Source: DASPRM01 sp035319065 (GTDB lineage: Bacteria; Acidobacteriota; Terriglobia; Terriglobales; Acidobacteriaceae). Taken from it: a DNA stretch of 17,562 nt. The stretch covers positions 1 to 17,562 of the forward strand of contig DATHDM010000032.1 in NCBI GenBank assembly GCA_035319065.1. The letters are read 5' to 3'. Below the pieces are notes generated by a model. That model had not been told where the DNA came from. It saw only the letters and a list, made by a program, of their open reading frames with translations, and did not search any database. Below are positions 1 to 8,094 of the stretch, in pieces. Positions within the stretch are counted from its first letter, which is position 1. The number at the start of each line of letters is the position of its first letter. Made by a program: the position numbers and the translations under genes.

Positions 1-387
1 CATCGTGGTGGCACCGCCCGTCGTGCCTAAAAAGCACTACGGACTGCATGAGAATCTATCTCGATGACAATACTGTTTGCGCCATCGCCAAAGATGATAT
101 CCAACCGGATTTGCGCCCATAGGCAGCCGACTCGCGATGACTGCACTCACCTGCACCTAAGGAATGACAGCGGCGCAATTTTTCTCATATCGAACTTCCT
201 TCTTTCAGGTTGTTACGAGTGAGCCCGGAGCCGGGCCTCGGGGGTGGGCATTTCTGTAAAGCTAGAACTGCGCTGCGGCGAGGCGACGAGAAATTTTAGG
301 ATCGGGCTAACTACTTGTTCCGTGATGGGGGTCAAGCAGTTGTGTGACAGTGTTCACGCTCACGCAGTTGCGCGCGCAGTTTCGTTC
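1..387. other. Left-edge stretch without a convincing gene
   Basis: No complete gene is recognisable in this 387-base stretch. A 24-codon frame on the plus strand, ATG at 48 to TAG at 122, begins MRIYLDDNTVCAIAKDD. This vaguely recalls the start of PIN-like toxin families, but it is far too short to be functional and could be chance. A second frame enters from the left edge and stops at 67. The rest, with a GC-rich GCCCGG/CCGGGC dyad near 222-235, shows no coding signal I trust. It is best read as eroded island DNA. Confidence 0.4.
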
Positions 388-510
388 TTACCCAAAGATA
401 GCATCGACCTTGGCAAGCGAATGCTCGATATTCGCTGACTTCAGGTAAGGCCCGGTGCTTTCCAAATCGATGTGACCCATCCAACCCTGCACCGTTACCA
501 AGATCACAGC
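388..510 (-). pseudogene. C-terminal remnant of a tyrosine recombinase
   Basis: Reading the minus strand to a TAA at 388-390 gives about 38 residues that include VQGWMGHIDLESTGPYLK and then SANIEHSLAKVDAIFG. This matches the C-terminal core of phage-type tyrosine recombinases: the WMGH box with its active-site histidine and the catalytic tyrosine in the Y-L-K motif. The intact integrase further right has VQDWMGHTDIESTMRYLK at the same place. The two are clearly related but not copies, so the remnant comes from a different integrase rather than a recent duplication. Upstream of the match, from about 510, the frame loses all similarity and the arginine and HxxR parts of the active site are absent. 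The piece therefore cannot be a working recombinase. It suggests an older or neighbouring element at the same locus. Confidence 0.7.
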
Positions 511-601
511 ACCGCCCCAGGGCGAATGGGGCAAATGATCCTGATAAAGCCGCGAAGTTCACGGAGCAATCGAATGAACTCGAGAGGCGCCGGGGCTTCT
601 C

Positions 602-1585
602 TTATCGCGGTTTCACCGGAGTATCGGCCGTCGACTGCACTGGGCAAGTAGGTGTTCCGTTCGACTTCCACAAATCCTGAATGGTTTCATCCACGTACTC
701 GATGGGGATCACCTCAGCAAGTCCTGAATTCTCCTCGAAACTGATCCGAGGATGTTGCGTTTGCGCACTGTATGCCACATCAGAATAGGGAAGGTAACCT
801 TTGGCGACTCCCAATAAATAGGCTCTTTCTATGGCAGGCTTCGAGCCCTCGATGGATACTAGCTCAGGCTTTAACGCCACTGGACCTCCGCTGCTACCAG
901 GAAACACAAACGCATCGATTAAGAATGACGTCACACTGGGAGAATCGAGATAGTCGCGAACCCTAGCGATGACGCCTTGTCGCACGATCACGTAGTATTG
1001 CTCAGAGCTGATAAGGCCCATTGGGAACCCTAGAACGTAAACTCCATCCCCTTCCGATAATCCAATTTCTTTAGCGTGGTTTCTGCTCAGCGCGTCCAGA
1101 TCACTCCGGAAATAGTCGAAGCGCGCACCCTCCGACTTGAGAAAGTCGACGTTGATAGCAACAATCGCGATATCCACGTTGGGATTAGGGTGCATGTGCC
1201 AGGTTGGTGCCCCTTGAGTATCCTTAAGCGGGACGGGATATTGTTTCGAGAAGCCTTCGGATTTTAGATTCATTCTCACCCATAGAGGCGCGTTGTTCGT
1301 TGCCTCTGAGTGCCCTTCGATGACATGCCGGTTTGTAACTAAGAAAATGGCGTAGGTGTTCGCCGTTTCGGTCTTCTTGCAAACGAACTCGCCATAGAAG
1401 AAACCCGATGCCTCAGGGGTCCACTTAAGTTCAGATGATCCTTTGGTTTGGACTACATCTCCGCGACCGATAACGACAACGCGATCTAGAAACTGTGGCG
1501 GGATAAGTGTGGCATTGGAAGGCAGGCAAACAATAAAGAGGAAGAGAAGAAGGTAGCCGCCGGCCAAATGAACTCGGTCTTTCAT
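602..1585 (-). CDS. Secreted trypsin-like serine protease (S1 / HtrA-type fold)
   Basis: This is a probable exported serine endopeptidase of the trypsin/HtrA-like fold. The ATG at 1585 gives 327 residues and places a good signal peptide at the N-terminus: a short charged start, then the hydrophobic run GGYLLLFLFIVCL, then SNA as a cleavage site. An in-frame GTG at 1609 would add eight residues. The catalytic triad is visible: His87 in TNRHVIEG, Asp138 in NVDIAIV and Ser232 in FPGSSGGPV, with the expected order and spacing. No PDZ domain is apparent after the protease domain, which differs from DegP/DegQ housekeeping proteases. It lies on the integrase-bearing island, on the same strand as the GIY-YIG gene and 216 bases beyond its end. 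Its substrate is unknown. The fold and the triad are strongly supported, while any role in defence or in the element's biology is inference. Confidence 0.8.
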   Translation of the reverse strand: MKDRVHLAGGYLLLFLFIVCLPSNATLIPPQFLDRVVVIGRGDVVQTKGSSELKWTPEASGFFYGEFVCKKTETANTYAIFLVTNRHVIEGHSEATNNAPLWVRMNLKSEGFSKQYPVPLKDTQGAPTWHMHPNPNVDIAIVAINVDFLKSEGARFDYFRSDLDALSRNHAKEIGLSEGDGVYVLGFPMGLISSEQYYVIVRQGVIARVRDYLDSPSVTSFLIDAFVFPGSSGGPVALKPELVSIEGSKPAIERAYLLGVAKGYLPYSDVAYSAQTQHPRISFEENSGLAEVIPIEYVDETIQDLWKSNGTPTCPVQSTADTPVKPR

Positions 1586-1801
1586 GTGTCGCAGCTTAAC
1601 ACGGACCACTTCGGCAACCGTGAAGCTGGGAAAGACTGGTCGCGATCGTCAGCATCTTGTAAAGGCTTGAACAAGCCGACACTCTTCACGTCTGTCTCGC
1701 CCGTACTATTGCCTGTGGCCCGATCAGCGCGTGCGGTTTTCTGTGACCACACGAAGGCGGCATCTGCAACTTAGAGCCGCAGAAGTTTCAGAGGAATTTT
1801 C

Positions 1802-2641
1802 TCATGCCACTTTACAATGGCGTTGCTTGTTTTCAGGCTTGGGCAGATTCAACCCGAACTCTCTGGTCATCAGTTTCCGCATCCAGGCGTTTTCAACACT
1901 TTCGATTTTCTCATCTGAGTTTACGATTTCCAGAACTGTAACCTTGTACGATTTGCGACCGCGACATTTGAGTTCAACATTACCCCCGTGTCCCGTTTGG
2001 TAGTAGTTGCAAAAACGCCCCCAAAGACTTTCCTCGCCCTTCGCTGACCCAACGTACTGTTTGCCGGTTTCCTTGCAAACTAGGAGATAAACACCTTTCA
2101 CATTCTTCAATACTGTTTGCCAACTAAAAGGTACGGCGTCTATTTCATCAATATCCCAACAAAAGTATGTGAACCCGGGGAAGGGCTCCTCTCTGAGTTC
2201 TCTCCTGATCTCAAGTACCTGCTTGTCGCGCTTGTGTCCAAGCTGCACCCAGACTCTTTTTGCCGGTCCCCAATCTACGATTAGATGGCCTATATAGTCG
2301 GTGAGTTTATCTTCGCGCCGAACGTCGTAAAGATAACGACCTGATTCCTCTGGAACCGCCGGGTCAACGATTTCCGGTGGGCGCGGGCGGACGTCATGCA
2401 CACGATAGAGTCCAACGAACAGCGTTTCCTCCATGGGCGTGACAACAAAACTCGCGAGAAGACAACCGACAGGAAAGACCTTAGTACTATTTTGTATCCG
2501 CTGGTACAGTTCAAAATCGCCGGGCTTAGTTAACCATAGCTTGTAAAGCCTGTTCTTCACCCGCTTATCTTGGTGTCGAACAAGCCGCACTTCTGCAGGA
2601 TCAATCCCTTCGTCGTGAAGGATCTTATTGAATGTCAGCAT
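1802..2641 (-). CDS. GIY-YIG nuclease domain protein
   Basis: The C-terminal half carries a GIY-YIG nuclease domain: GVYLLVC at residues 183-189, YVGSA at 196-200, a conserved arginine in LWGRF (Arg209), a glutamate in SVENAW (about Glu250) and the asparagine of FGLNLP (Asn265). These are the expected catalytic and structural positions of the fold. The N-terminal half, starting LTFNKILHDEGIDPAEVRLVRH, resembles a domain that I recall often preceding GIY-YIG in mobile-element and defence-island proteins; its function is not known to me. I chose ATG 2641 (279 residues) because that family begins about here. The frame is open upstream to GTG 2761 and ATG 2752, neither with a ribosome binding site, so the start is uncertain. 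It lies between the integrase and the protease gene. DNA cleavage is a reasonable inference, but the target is unknown. Confidence 0.75.
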   Translation of the reverse strand: MLTFNKILHDEGIDPAEVRLVRHQDKRVKNRLYKLWLTKPGDFELYQRIQNSTKVFPVGCLLASFVVTPMEETLFVGLYRVHDVRPRPPEIVDPAVPEESGRYLYDVRREDKLTDYIGHLIVDWGPAKRVWVQLGHKRDKQVLEIRRELREEPFPGFTYFCWDIDEIDAVPFSWQTVLKNVKGVYLLVCKETGKQYVGSAKGEESLWGRFCNYYQTGHGGNVELKCRGRKSYKVTVLEIVNSDEKIESVENAWMRKLMTREFGLNLPKPENKQRHCKVA

Positions 2642-2929
2642 AAAATCCGCCGTTCTGCTGAAATTTGGATGGGGATAATTGGGGCCGCCCCAAGTCCGAC
2701 GGCCCTCAAGGAAGAAACAGCAGACTTCCACTGCTGTGCCGAGAATCAGCATGCGATTCACATGGCAATTGGTGCGGTGACTCGCATCACTGATTGCTGT
2801 TCAGGGGGTTGGAATCACGCCTGGCCCGACGAGAATCGGGGCTGCGCCTTATTTTTTTTGCCAGGCAATGATTAGCTATTGCTCTTCCGTCACCCAGCAC
2901 GTTGCTTCGATGCTTGCAGTGATCGTGCC

Positions 2930-4108
2930 TCAAGGCCTCAAATCGCGCGTCTGGACATCTGCAAAAGTCTCGTTCACCTTCGCCCGCACGACTCTGTTGC
3001 GGTTGGGTTTCAAGTATCTCATCGTCGACTCGATGTCGGTGTGTCCCATCCAGTCCTGCACGGTCCGGAGATCAACACCCTTCCACAGATGCCATGTAGC
3101 AAACGTCGCACGGAACTTGTGAAGCCAAAAGTTCTTTGGATCCAGGCTGGCGCGCTTGGCGATGTCTTTTAGGACCTCTAGGAAGTGCGTGTTCGGCTGG
3201 CAACCGGCGGTCGGGAAGAGGAGATTGCAGTTCTTGGCGGCCGTCCGCTTCCATTCTTTCAGCGACTCAATCAGCCTGTCCGGGACTGGGATTTCGCGCT
3301 CCTTGTACGCCTTCGGCGTCCATCCGCGATCAGGTTTGTGGCTGACGCGAACGGTACACGCTTTGAAATTGATATCCGACCAATACGTGTGCATCACTTC
3401 CTGATCGCGCATGCCCGTCATCAGGAAAAACTCGTACCGCAACCGCTCTTCCGGGCAGCATGCGGCAAACAGTGTGTCCAGTTCTTCCTGCTCGTAAATT
3501 TCGGGTTCTTCTTCCGTGAACTTCGGCCAATCGTCTTTCTTGACCAGCCCGCGCACACCATAGGCCTTCAGGAAGGACACGACGTGCAGAAATTTGTTCC
3601 AGCAAGTCCGTGGAGCTTGCTCTTTCTCGTCGCGGAGGTAGGCGGCGAACGCCAACAGATCGCGGCGACCAATGTCTTCCAGGTCCATCTTGTGGCAGGA
3701 CTCCTGGAAGTATTGGAGAGCGGTTGAGTATGCCGCGTGAGTCTTCGGTTTCTTGGTGAGTTTAACGTCCGACAGGTATTCGGTGATCGCGGCCGACAGC
3801 GAGCGGCGCCCGTTGCTCTGTTCAGGAACCACGGCCACGCCATGATTGCGCGCATTCAGCTCCGCCTCTTTCTTCAGCCGGCGTGCGGCGGCGTCTTGGG
3901 CGTTCTTGCCGACCGAGAGGCGAATACGCCTGTTGCCCTCGTACCAATCGAGATAATAGTTGCCCTCGGAATGTTGTTCCTCACGACCGTCCACAATGAC
4001 CCAATCGGGCTTTACGCGGCCGTTATTGGACAGAACTACCGGGCAGAAACGCGTGGTGCCATCTGCCAGGCGGATGCGTTTTGTCAGGTTACATTGGCGG
4101 TTTGCCAT
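2930..4108 (-). CDS. Tyrosine recombinase / phage-type integrase
   Basis: This 392-residue site-specific recombinase probably inserts and excises the surrounding element. The full catalytic set of tyrosine recombinases can be read: Arg234 in MTGMRDQEV, His330 and Arg333 in LHKFRATFATW, His356 in DWMGHTD and the nucleophile Tyr365 in STMRYLK. Residues about 100-190 form a typical SAM-like core-binding domain (RRSLSAAITEYLSDVKLTKK). The first 90 residues resemble an arm-binding region. The gene starts at ATG 4108 without an obvious Shine-Dalgarno sequence. Its start lies about 70 bases from the 3' end of tRNA-Ser, as expected for an integrase next to its attachment site. It appears intact, so the element may still be mobile if its partner site survives. 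Assignment is secure; the exact subfamily is not. Confidence 0.93.
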   Translation of the reverse strand: MANRQCNLTKRIRLADGTTRFCPVVLSNNGRVKPDWVIVDGREEQHSEGNYYLDWYEGNRRIRLSVGKNAQDAAARRLKKEAELNARNHGVAVVPEQSNGRRSLSAAITEYLSDVKLTKKPKTHAAYSTALQYFQESCHKMDLEDIGRRDLLAFAAYLRDEKEQAPRTCWNKFLHVVSFLKAYGVRGLVKKDDWPKFTEEEPEIYEQEELDTLFAACCPEERLRYEFFLMTGMRDQEVMHTYWSDINFKACTVRVSHKPDRGWTPKAYKEREIPVPDRLIESLKEWKRTAAKNCNLLFPTAGCQPNTHFLEVLKDIAKRASLDPKNFWLHKFRATFATWHLWKGVDLRTVQDWMGHTDIESTMRYLKPNRNRVVRAKVNETFADVQTRDLRP

Positions 4109-4179
4109 AGGCGTGATGTTTCGGGAAACAGTATCATCCTAAGTATCATGCTATGGCAAGTTACTGAAGTACAAGGATC

Positions 4180-4269
4180 TGGCGGAGAGGGGGGGATTCG
4201 AACCCCCGATACCCTTTCGGGTATGTCCGCTTTCGAGGCGGATCGTTTCAACCGCTCACGCACCTCTCC
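4180..4269 (-). tRNA. tRNA-Ser (anticodon CGA)
   Basis: The reverse strand folds as a class II tRNA. The acceptor stem is GGAGAGG (4263-4269) pairing with CCTCTCC (4184-4190). The anticodon stem-loop CCGC-CTCGAAA-GCGG gives anticodon CGA, which reads UCG serine codons. The long variable arm TACCC-GAAA-GGGTA is typical of serine tRNAs, and the T arm is GGGGG-TTCGAAT-CCCCC. The discriminator base is G at 4183, and CCA is encoded at 4180-4182. The 3' end faces the integrase gene, so this tRNA is the likely attachment site of the element, with the tRNA restored by the element's own att sequence. Confidence 0.95.
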
Positions 4270-4484
4270 GCGTGGAAAGACCGGCAATCAAGTTAGCAGT
4301 CAGCAATCAGGAAGAGCGCCGATCCAACCTCCGGGTCCATGATAGCAAAAGCGAGTGGGGGCGGAGGTTGCGGCGCCGGTGACCAAAGGAGTGCGCCAGG
4401 GAGCAAAGGGGTGCAGATTCACGCGGGGCTGCGGCCCGCGCACGATCGATTGCTGCTGAACGCGGAAAAGGCAGCGGAAGCTGG

Positions 4485-4976
4485 CTATCGTTTGTAAACC
4501 GTAGGCTGGGGACCCTGCTCGAGGATCTGCCGGTCCCAGATGGCGCCTTCGCGGCTGTAGTTGGCCATTTCAAAGTCCTGGGTGAGCTCGAGCGCGTCGG
4601 TGGGGCAGGCGTCCTCGCACAGACCGCAGAACATGCAGCGGCTGGTGTCGTAGGTAAAGGTGGTGAGCTCCTTGCGGCGGGTTTTCTCGTTGCGCTCCGA
4701 GGTCACGATGATCAGGTGCTCGGGACAGGCGACGGCGCACAGGTCGCAGGCGATGCACAACGTTTCACCGGTGTCAGCATTGACGTTGAGGCGCGGCGCG
4801 CCGCGATAGCGCTCGGCCACCTGGGGCCGCTCCAGCGGATATTGCTCGGTGTAGATCTCGTTGGGATTCTGGTTGCGGAAGGTGACCTTCAAACCCTGCA
4901 GCAGGTCCACCATCAAGAAGCTCTTCAGCGTGTCTCTGAGCCGCACGTGGTCTCCGGTTGAAAAGTCAATGCCCAT
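4485..4976 (-). CDS. nuoI: NADH-quinone oxidoreductase subunit I (8Fe-8S ferredoxin type)
   Basis: This encodes the complex I subunit that carries two [4Fe-4S] clusters (N6a and N6b) and passes electrons along the peripheral arm at the membrane. Both cluster motifs are complete: CIACDLCAVACP (Cys74, 77, 80, 84) and CMFCGLCEDACP (Cys114, 117, 120, 124). The 163-residue length is normal for NuoI. The N-terminal segment LKSFLMVDLLQGLKVTFRN fits the family's membrane-associated helix. The start is ATG 4976, with no strong ribosome binding site. No other nuo gene is nearby. The neighbour upstream on the same strand is tadA, ending 73 bases before this start, and downstream lies the tRNA-Ser. It is thus an isolated copy. 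Either the nuo operon is dispersed in this genome or this is a paralogue. A stand-alone polyferredoxin is less likely given the NuoI-like flanks. Confidence 0.85.
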   Translation of the reverse strand: MGIDFSTGDHVRLRDTLKSFLMVDLLQGLKVTFRNQNPNEIYTEQYPLERPQVAERYRGAPRLNVNADTGETLCIACDLCAVACPEHLIIVTSERNEKTRRKELTTFTYDTSRCMFCGLCEDACPTDALELTQDFEMANYSREGAIWDRQILEQGPQPTVYKR

Positions 4977-5049
4977 AGTTTAACTCAGGCGGAGAAATGC
5001 TGGCCATTGCGCAAGCACGCCGGCGCCGGACGGCGCCAGCGAGCACGTC

Positions 5050-5502
5050 TCACTGTTGGCGGCGCTGGCGGAAGAAGCTCTGCAGGATCTCCTGCGAGCG
5101 GCCGGCCAGGACGCCGGCGGTGACCTCGACGCGATGATTGAGCCCGGGGTGCGCCAGCAGCTGCATGATGGAGCGAACGGCGCCGGCCTTGGGATCGTCG
5201 GCGCCGTAAACCAGGCGGTTGATGCGCGCGTGCACGAGGGCGCCGGCACACATGGCGCAGGGCTCTACGGTGACATAGAGATCGCAGCCGGCGAGGCGGT
5301 AGTTGCCCAGGGCGCGTCCGGCATCGCGCAGAGCCACGATTTCGGCGTGGGCGCTGGGATCGGAATCGGTGATGGGCCGGTTGCAGCCGCGTCCGATGAT
5401 GCGGCCCGCGGAAACCACGACGGCCCCTACCGGAACCTCGCCGGCGGCGAGCGAGTGCTGAGCCTCGCGGAGGGCCGCCTCCATGAACAGTTCGTCGGAC
5501 AT
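5050..5502 (-). CDS. tadA: tRNA-specific adenosine deaminase TadA
   Basis: TadA converts adenosine-34 to inosine in the anticodon wobble position of tRNA-Arg(ACG), a zinc-dependent deamination essential for reading CGC and CGA codons. The 150-residue protein has the cytidine/deoxycytidylate deaminase signature: His52 and Glu54 in SAHAEIVAL, and Cys82 and Cys85 in VEPCAMCAGA. These bind the zinc and activate water. The N-terminus FMEAALREAQHSLAAGEVPVG is characteristic of TadA rather than of free-base deaminases. A guanine deaminase or riboflavin-type deaminase would differ around the PCxxC region and is unlikely. It starts at ATG 5502, just right of orphan nuoI and on the same strand, so the two may be co-transcribed. 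Confidence 0.93.
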   Translation of the reverse strand: MSDELFMEAALREAQHSLAAGEVPVGAVVVSAGRIIGRGCNRPITDSDPSAHAEIVALRDAGRALGNYRLAGCDLYVTVEPCAMCAGALVHARINRLVYGADDPKAGAVRSIMQLLAHPGLNHRVEVTAGVLAGRSQEILQSFFRQRRQQ

Positions 5503-5753
5503 ACGGGTCGCGCCAGTGTAGCGCGGCGGGAGAAGGCTTGTACCGTGGGCTGCGGCCTCTGTTTGTTTTCAACCAATTACCGAGTATTTTGCAGCAAGAT
5601 ATAGATTCTGAATGGGTTAGATCTCAAGATATTGAAAAGACTGCAAATGGGCTGCGGAGTACGGCACGGCCCGGAGGGCACGCAGGGTGACACGACGATT
5701 CGCTAAGGGGACAAGAAGCGGATCCCCCCTGCGAGGATCGCCGGCCCCGCGGG
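5503..5753 (-). promoter_or_regulatory. Intergenic region with possible tadA promoter
   Basis: This spacer between aguA and tadA has an unusually AT-rich core. On the minus strand, TTGAGA (5622-5627) and TATATC (5598-5603) are 18 bases apart, compatible with a sigma-70 type promoter reading toward tadA and nuoI. The match to consensus is only moderate and I see no operator. The aguA-proximal part shows nothing recognisable and no clear terminator for aguA. Confidence 0.25.
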
Positions 5754-6893
5754 TTACGGATTCACGGCAGGCTGCTGCTGGGTCATGCAGTGGATGGCGC
5801 CCAGGCCCCAAACGAGGTCCCCGCAGTAGATCCCAATGATGCGGCGATCGGGAAAGAGTTCGGCAAGGGTGTTGAGGGCAAACCGATCGTTGGGGTCGTC
5901 GAAGACCGGCACCAGCACGGTGCGATTGGCGATGTAGAAATTGGCGTAGCTGGCGGGCAGGCGCTGGCCGCGGAAGATGACGGGAGCGGGCATGGGCAAT
6001 TCGACAACCCGAAAGGGCTTGCCGTGCTGGTCGGTCATGGTCTGCAGGCGCAGGAGATTTTCTGCGAGCAGAGCGTGGTTGGGGTCGTTGGGATCGGGCT
6101 CGACGGCGGTGACGATGGTATTGGGGGAGACGAAGCGGCTGATGTCGTCGATGTGGCCGTGGGTATCGTCGCCGACGATGCCACGCTCCAGCCACAAGAC
6201 CTTAGAGACGCCCAGGTAATCACGCAAGACCTGCTCCAGCTGCGCGCGCGAGAGTCCGGGATTGCGCGCCTGCACATCGCTGAGCAGGCACTCCTCGGTG
6301 GTGAGCAGGCAACCGGCGCCGTTCACTTCAATACTGCCGCCTTCGAGCACGACCCAGCGCTCGGGATGGGCCGCGGCCGTGGGCTTGAGCTCGGGAATGC
6401 GCAACAAACGCGCGATTTTACCGGGAATCCGGTTGTCGGCCTGCCAGTCGGGATATTTGGCCCAGGCGTTGAAGCGCCAGTGGAGGGCAGCGAGGGAGGC
6501 GGCGGAAAGGGAGGCCTTTTGGGGGGTGGTGAAGATGGCGCCGAAGTCGCGAGTCCACACTCGGTTGGTGAGCCAGCGATGAAAGCGCACGCCGACAGCG
6601 CGCAGGCGCTTGCCGTCCATCGGCTCGACAAGGGCGCTGGCGCGGGACAACACCTTGCGCGCTCGCTCTTCCTCCTCTTCGCTGGCGACGATCAACTCGA
6701 CGCGCTCGACGCGGGCCAGGTGGCGAATGATCTCGGCGAAGACCCAGGGGATGGGCTCGAATTTTCCCGGCCAGTCGGTGCGATTGTGCGGCCAAGCGAG
6801 CCAGGTGGCGGCGTGCGGCTCCCACTCGGCGGGCATGCGGCGGCCGAGAGCCGCGGAGGGAAGGGCGGGTGAGCTTGGGGATCGTGCGGTCAA
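5754..6893 (-). CDS. aguA: Agmatine deiminase
   Basis: AguA hydrolyses agmatine to N-carbamoylputrescine and ammonia, in the cytoplasmic arginine-to-putrescine route. It belongs to the guanidino-group-modifying (amidinotransferase-like) fold. The catalytic cysteine is Cys369 in GLGAIHCMTQQQP. Other family landmarks are RMPAEWEPHAATWLAWP (residues 19-35), WTRDFGA (113-119), VLEGGSIEVNG (182-192) and GDDTHGHIDDISRFV with the active-site His246. At 379 residues the length is normal. The family sequence begins before MPAEW, so the start should lie upstream of ATG 6836. The only candidate before an in-frame stop is TTG 6893, which lacks a Shine-Dalgarno sequence. The gene lies 105 bases downstream of aguB on the same strand, so the two probably form one unit catalysing consecutive steps. 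The last motif reads GLGAIHC rather than the more usual GGGNIHC, a mild divergence. Confidence 0.93.
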   Translation of the reverse strand: MTARSPSSPALPSAALGRRMPAEWEPHAATWLAWPHNRTDWPGKFEPIPWVFAEIIRHLARVERVELIVASEEEEERARKVLSRASALVEPMDGKRLRAVGVRFHRWLTNRVWTRDFGAIFTTPQKASLSAASLAALHWRFNAWAKYPDWQADNRIPGKIARLLRIPELKPTAAAHPERWVVLEGGSIEVNGAGCLLTTEECLLSDVQARNPGLSRAQLEQVLRDYLGVSKVLWLERGIVGDDTHGHIDDISRFVSPNTIVTAVEPDPNDPNHALLAENLLRLQTMTDQHGKPFRVVELPMPAPVIFRGQRLPASYANFYIANRTVLVPVFDDPNDRFALNTLAELFPDRRIIGIYCGDLVWGLGAIHCMTQQQPAVNP

Positions 6894-6998
6894 GGTCGTG
6901 TGTGATGGCGTAGCGCCTGGCGCTCAGTCAAGAGCCACAGGTCTAGTGCCGCTTTCCGGATGACTCCGAGATGGTTGGAGACAGCTCACTCTTGCAGC

Positions 6999-7913
<915 letters not shown>

Positions 7914-8094
7914 CGCTCGTCCTCCACAGGGATTTTTCTAGCATACCAGAGGAGATGAGCGAGGCGCGGGAAACGCAATTCATCGAGCTTTAACAATCGG
8001 CAGCCGGCGACGATTGACGCCGCAGAAGGCTTCCGATAGCTTTGCAGTTTTGCAATCGCGGCTTATGGCGAGTCTGTGGCAGGAGGCAATTCTC
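7914..8094. promoter_or_regulatory. Divergent promoter region of aguB and the DHS-like gene
   Basis: This 181-base segment separates the two opposed polyamine genes and must hold both promoters. It contains the aguB ribosome binding site GGAGG (minus strand, 7921-7925) and, on the plus strand, AGGAGG (8081-8086) eight bases before TTG 8095 of the DHS-like gene. I could not define convincing -35/-10 boxes or an operator. The downstream part is open in the DHS frame from TTG 8014 and ATG 8065, so it would be coding if translation starts earlier. Confidence 0.45.

Larger units (their letters stand above)
1..4183. mobile_element. Integrated genomic island next to tRNA-Ser (one end visible)
   Basis: A complete tyrosine recombinase gene ends its upstream side about 70 bases from the 3' end of a tRNA-Ser gene, and both are on the minus strand. 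Integrases of this family commonly recombine into the 3' part of tRNA genes, so the right boundary of the element should lie within or at the tRNA 3' end (about 4180-4230). To the left are a GIY-YIG nuclease-domain gene, a secreted protease gene and a scrap of another integrase. All are less GC-rich than the housekeeping genes to the right, as judged by eye. I found no second copy of the tRNA 3' end between 1 and 4179, so the other boundary is probably beyond the left edge. The left coordinate given here is therefore only the window edge. Confidence 0.6.

Noticed and set aside
332..562. A 76-codon minus-strand frame over the integrase remnant
   Set aside because: The adjacent frame carries the integrase motif; this one has no family resemblance or ribosome site.
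2819..2866. Inverted repeat GCCTGGC/GCCAGGC with inner CCCGA/TCGGG hairpin and eight T residues
   Set aside because: As a terminator it would read on the plus strand, where no gene ends nearby, and the T-run is about ten bases from the inner stem. It may be chance in island DNA.
1..4179. A distal attachment site repeating the tRNA-Ser 3' end
   Set aside because: Reading for the acceptor and T-arm sequence found no convincing repeat, so the far boundary is assumed to be outside the window.
5020..5045. GGCGCC inverted repeat between tadA and nuoI
   Set aside because: Short self-complementary GC blocks are common in this DNA and there is no terminator T-run or conserved context.
5790..6872. 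A 360-codon open frame on the plus strand opposite aguA
   Set aside because: Its translation is a glycine-, valine- and aspartate-rich antisense product of high-GC DNA, while the minus strand encodes a full agmatine deiminase with its active site.
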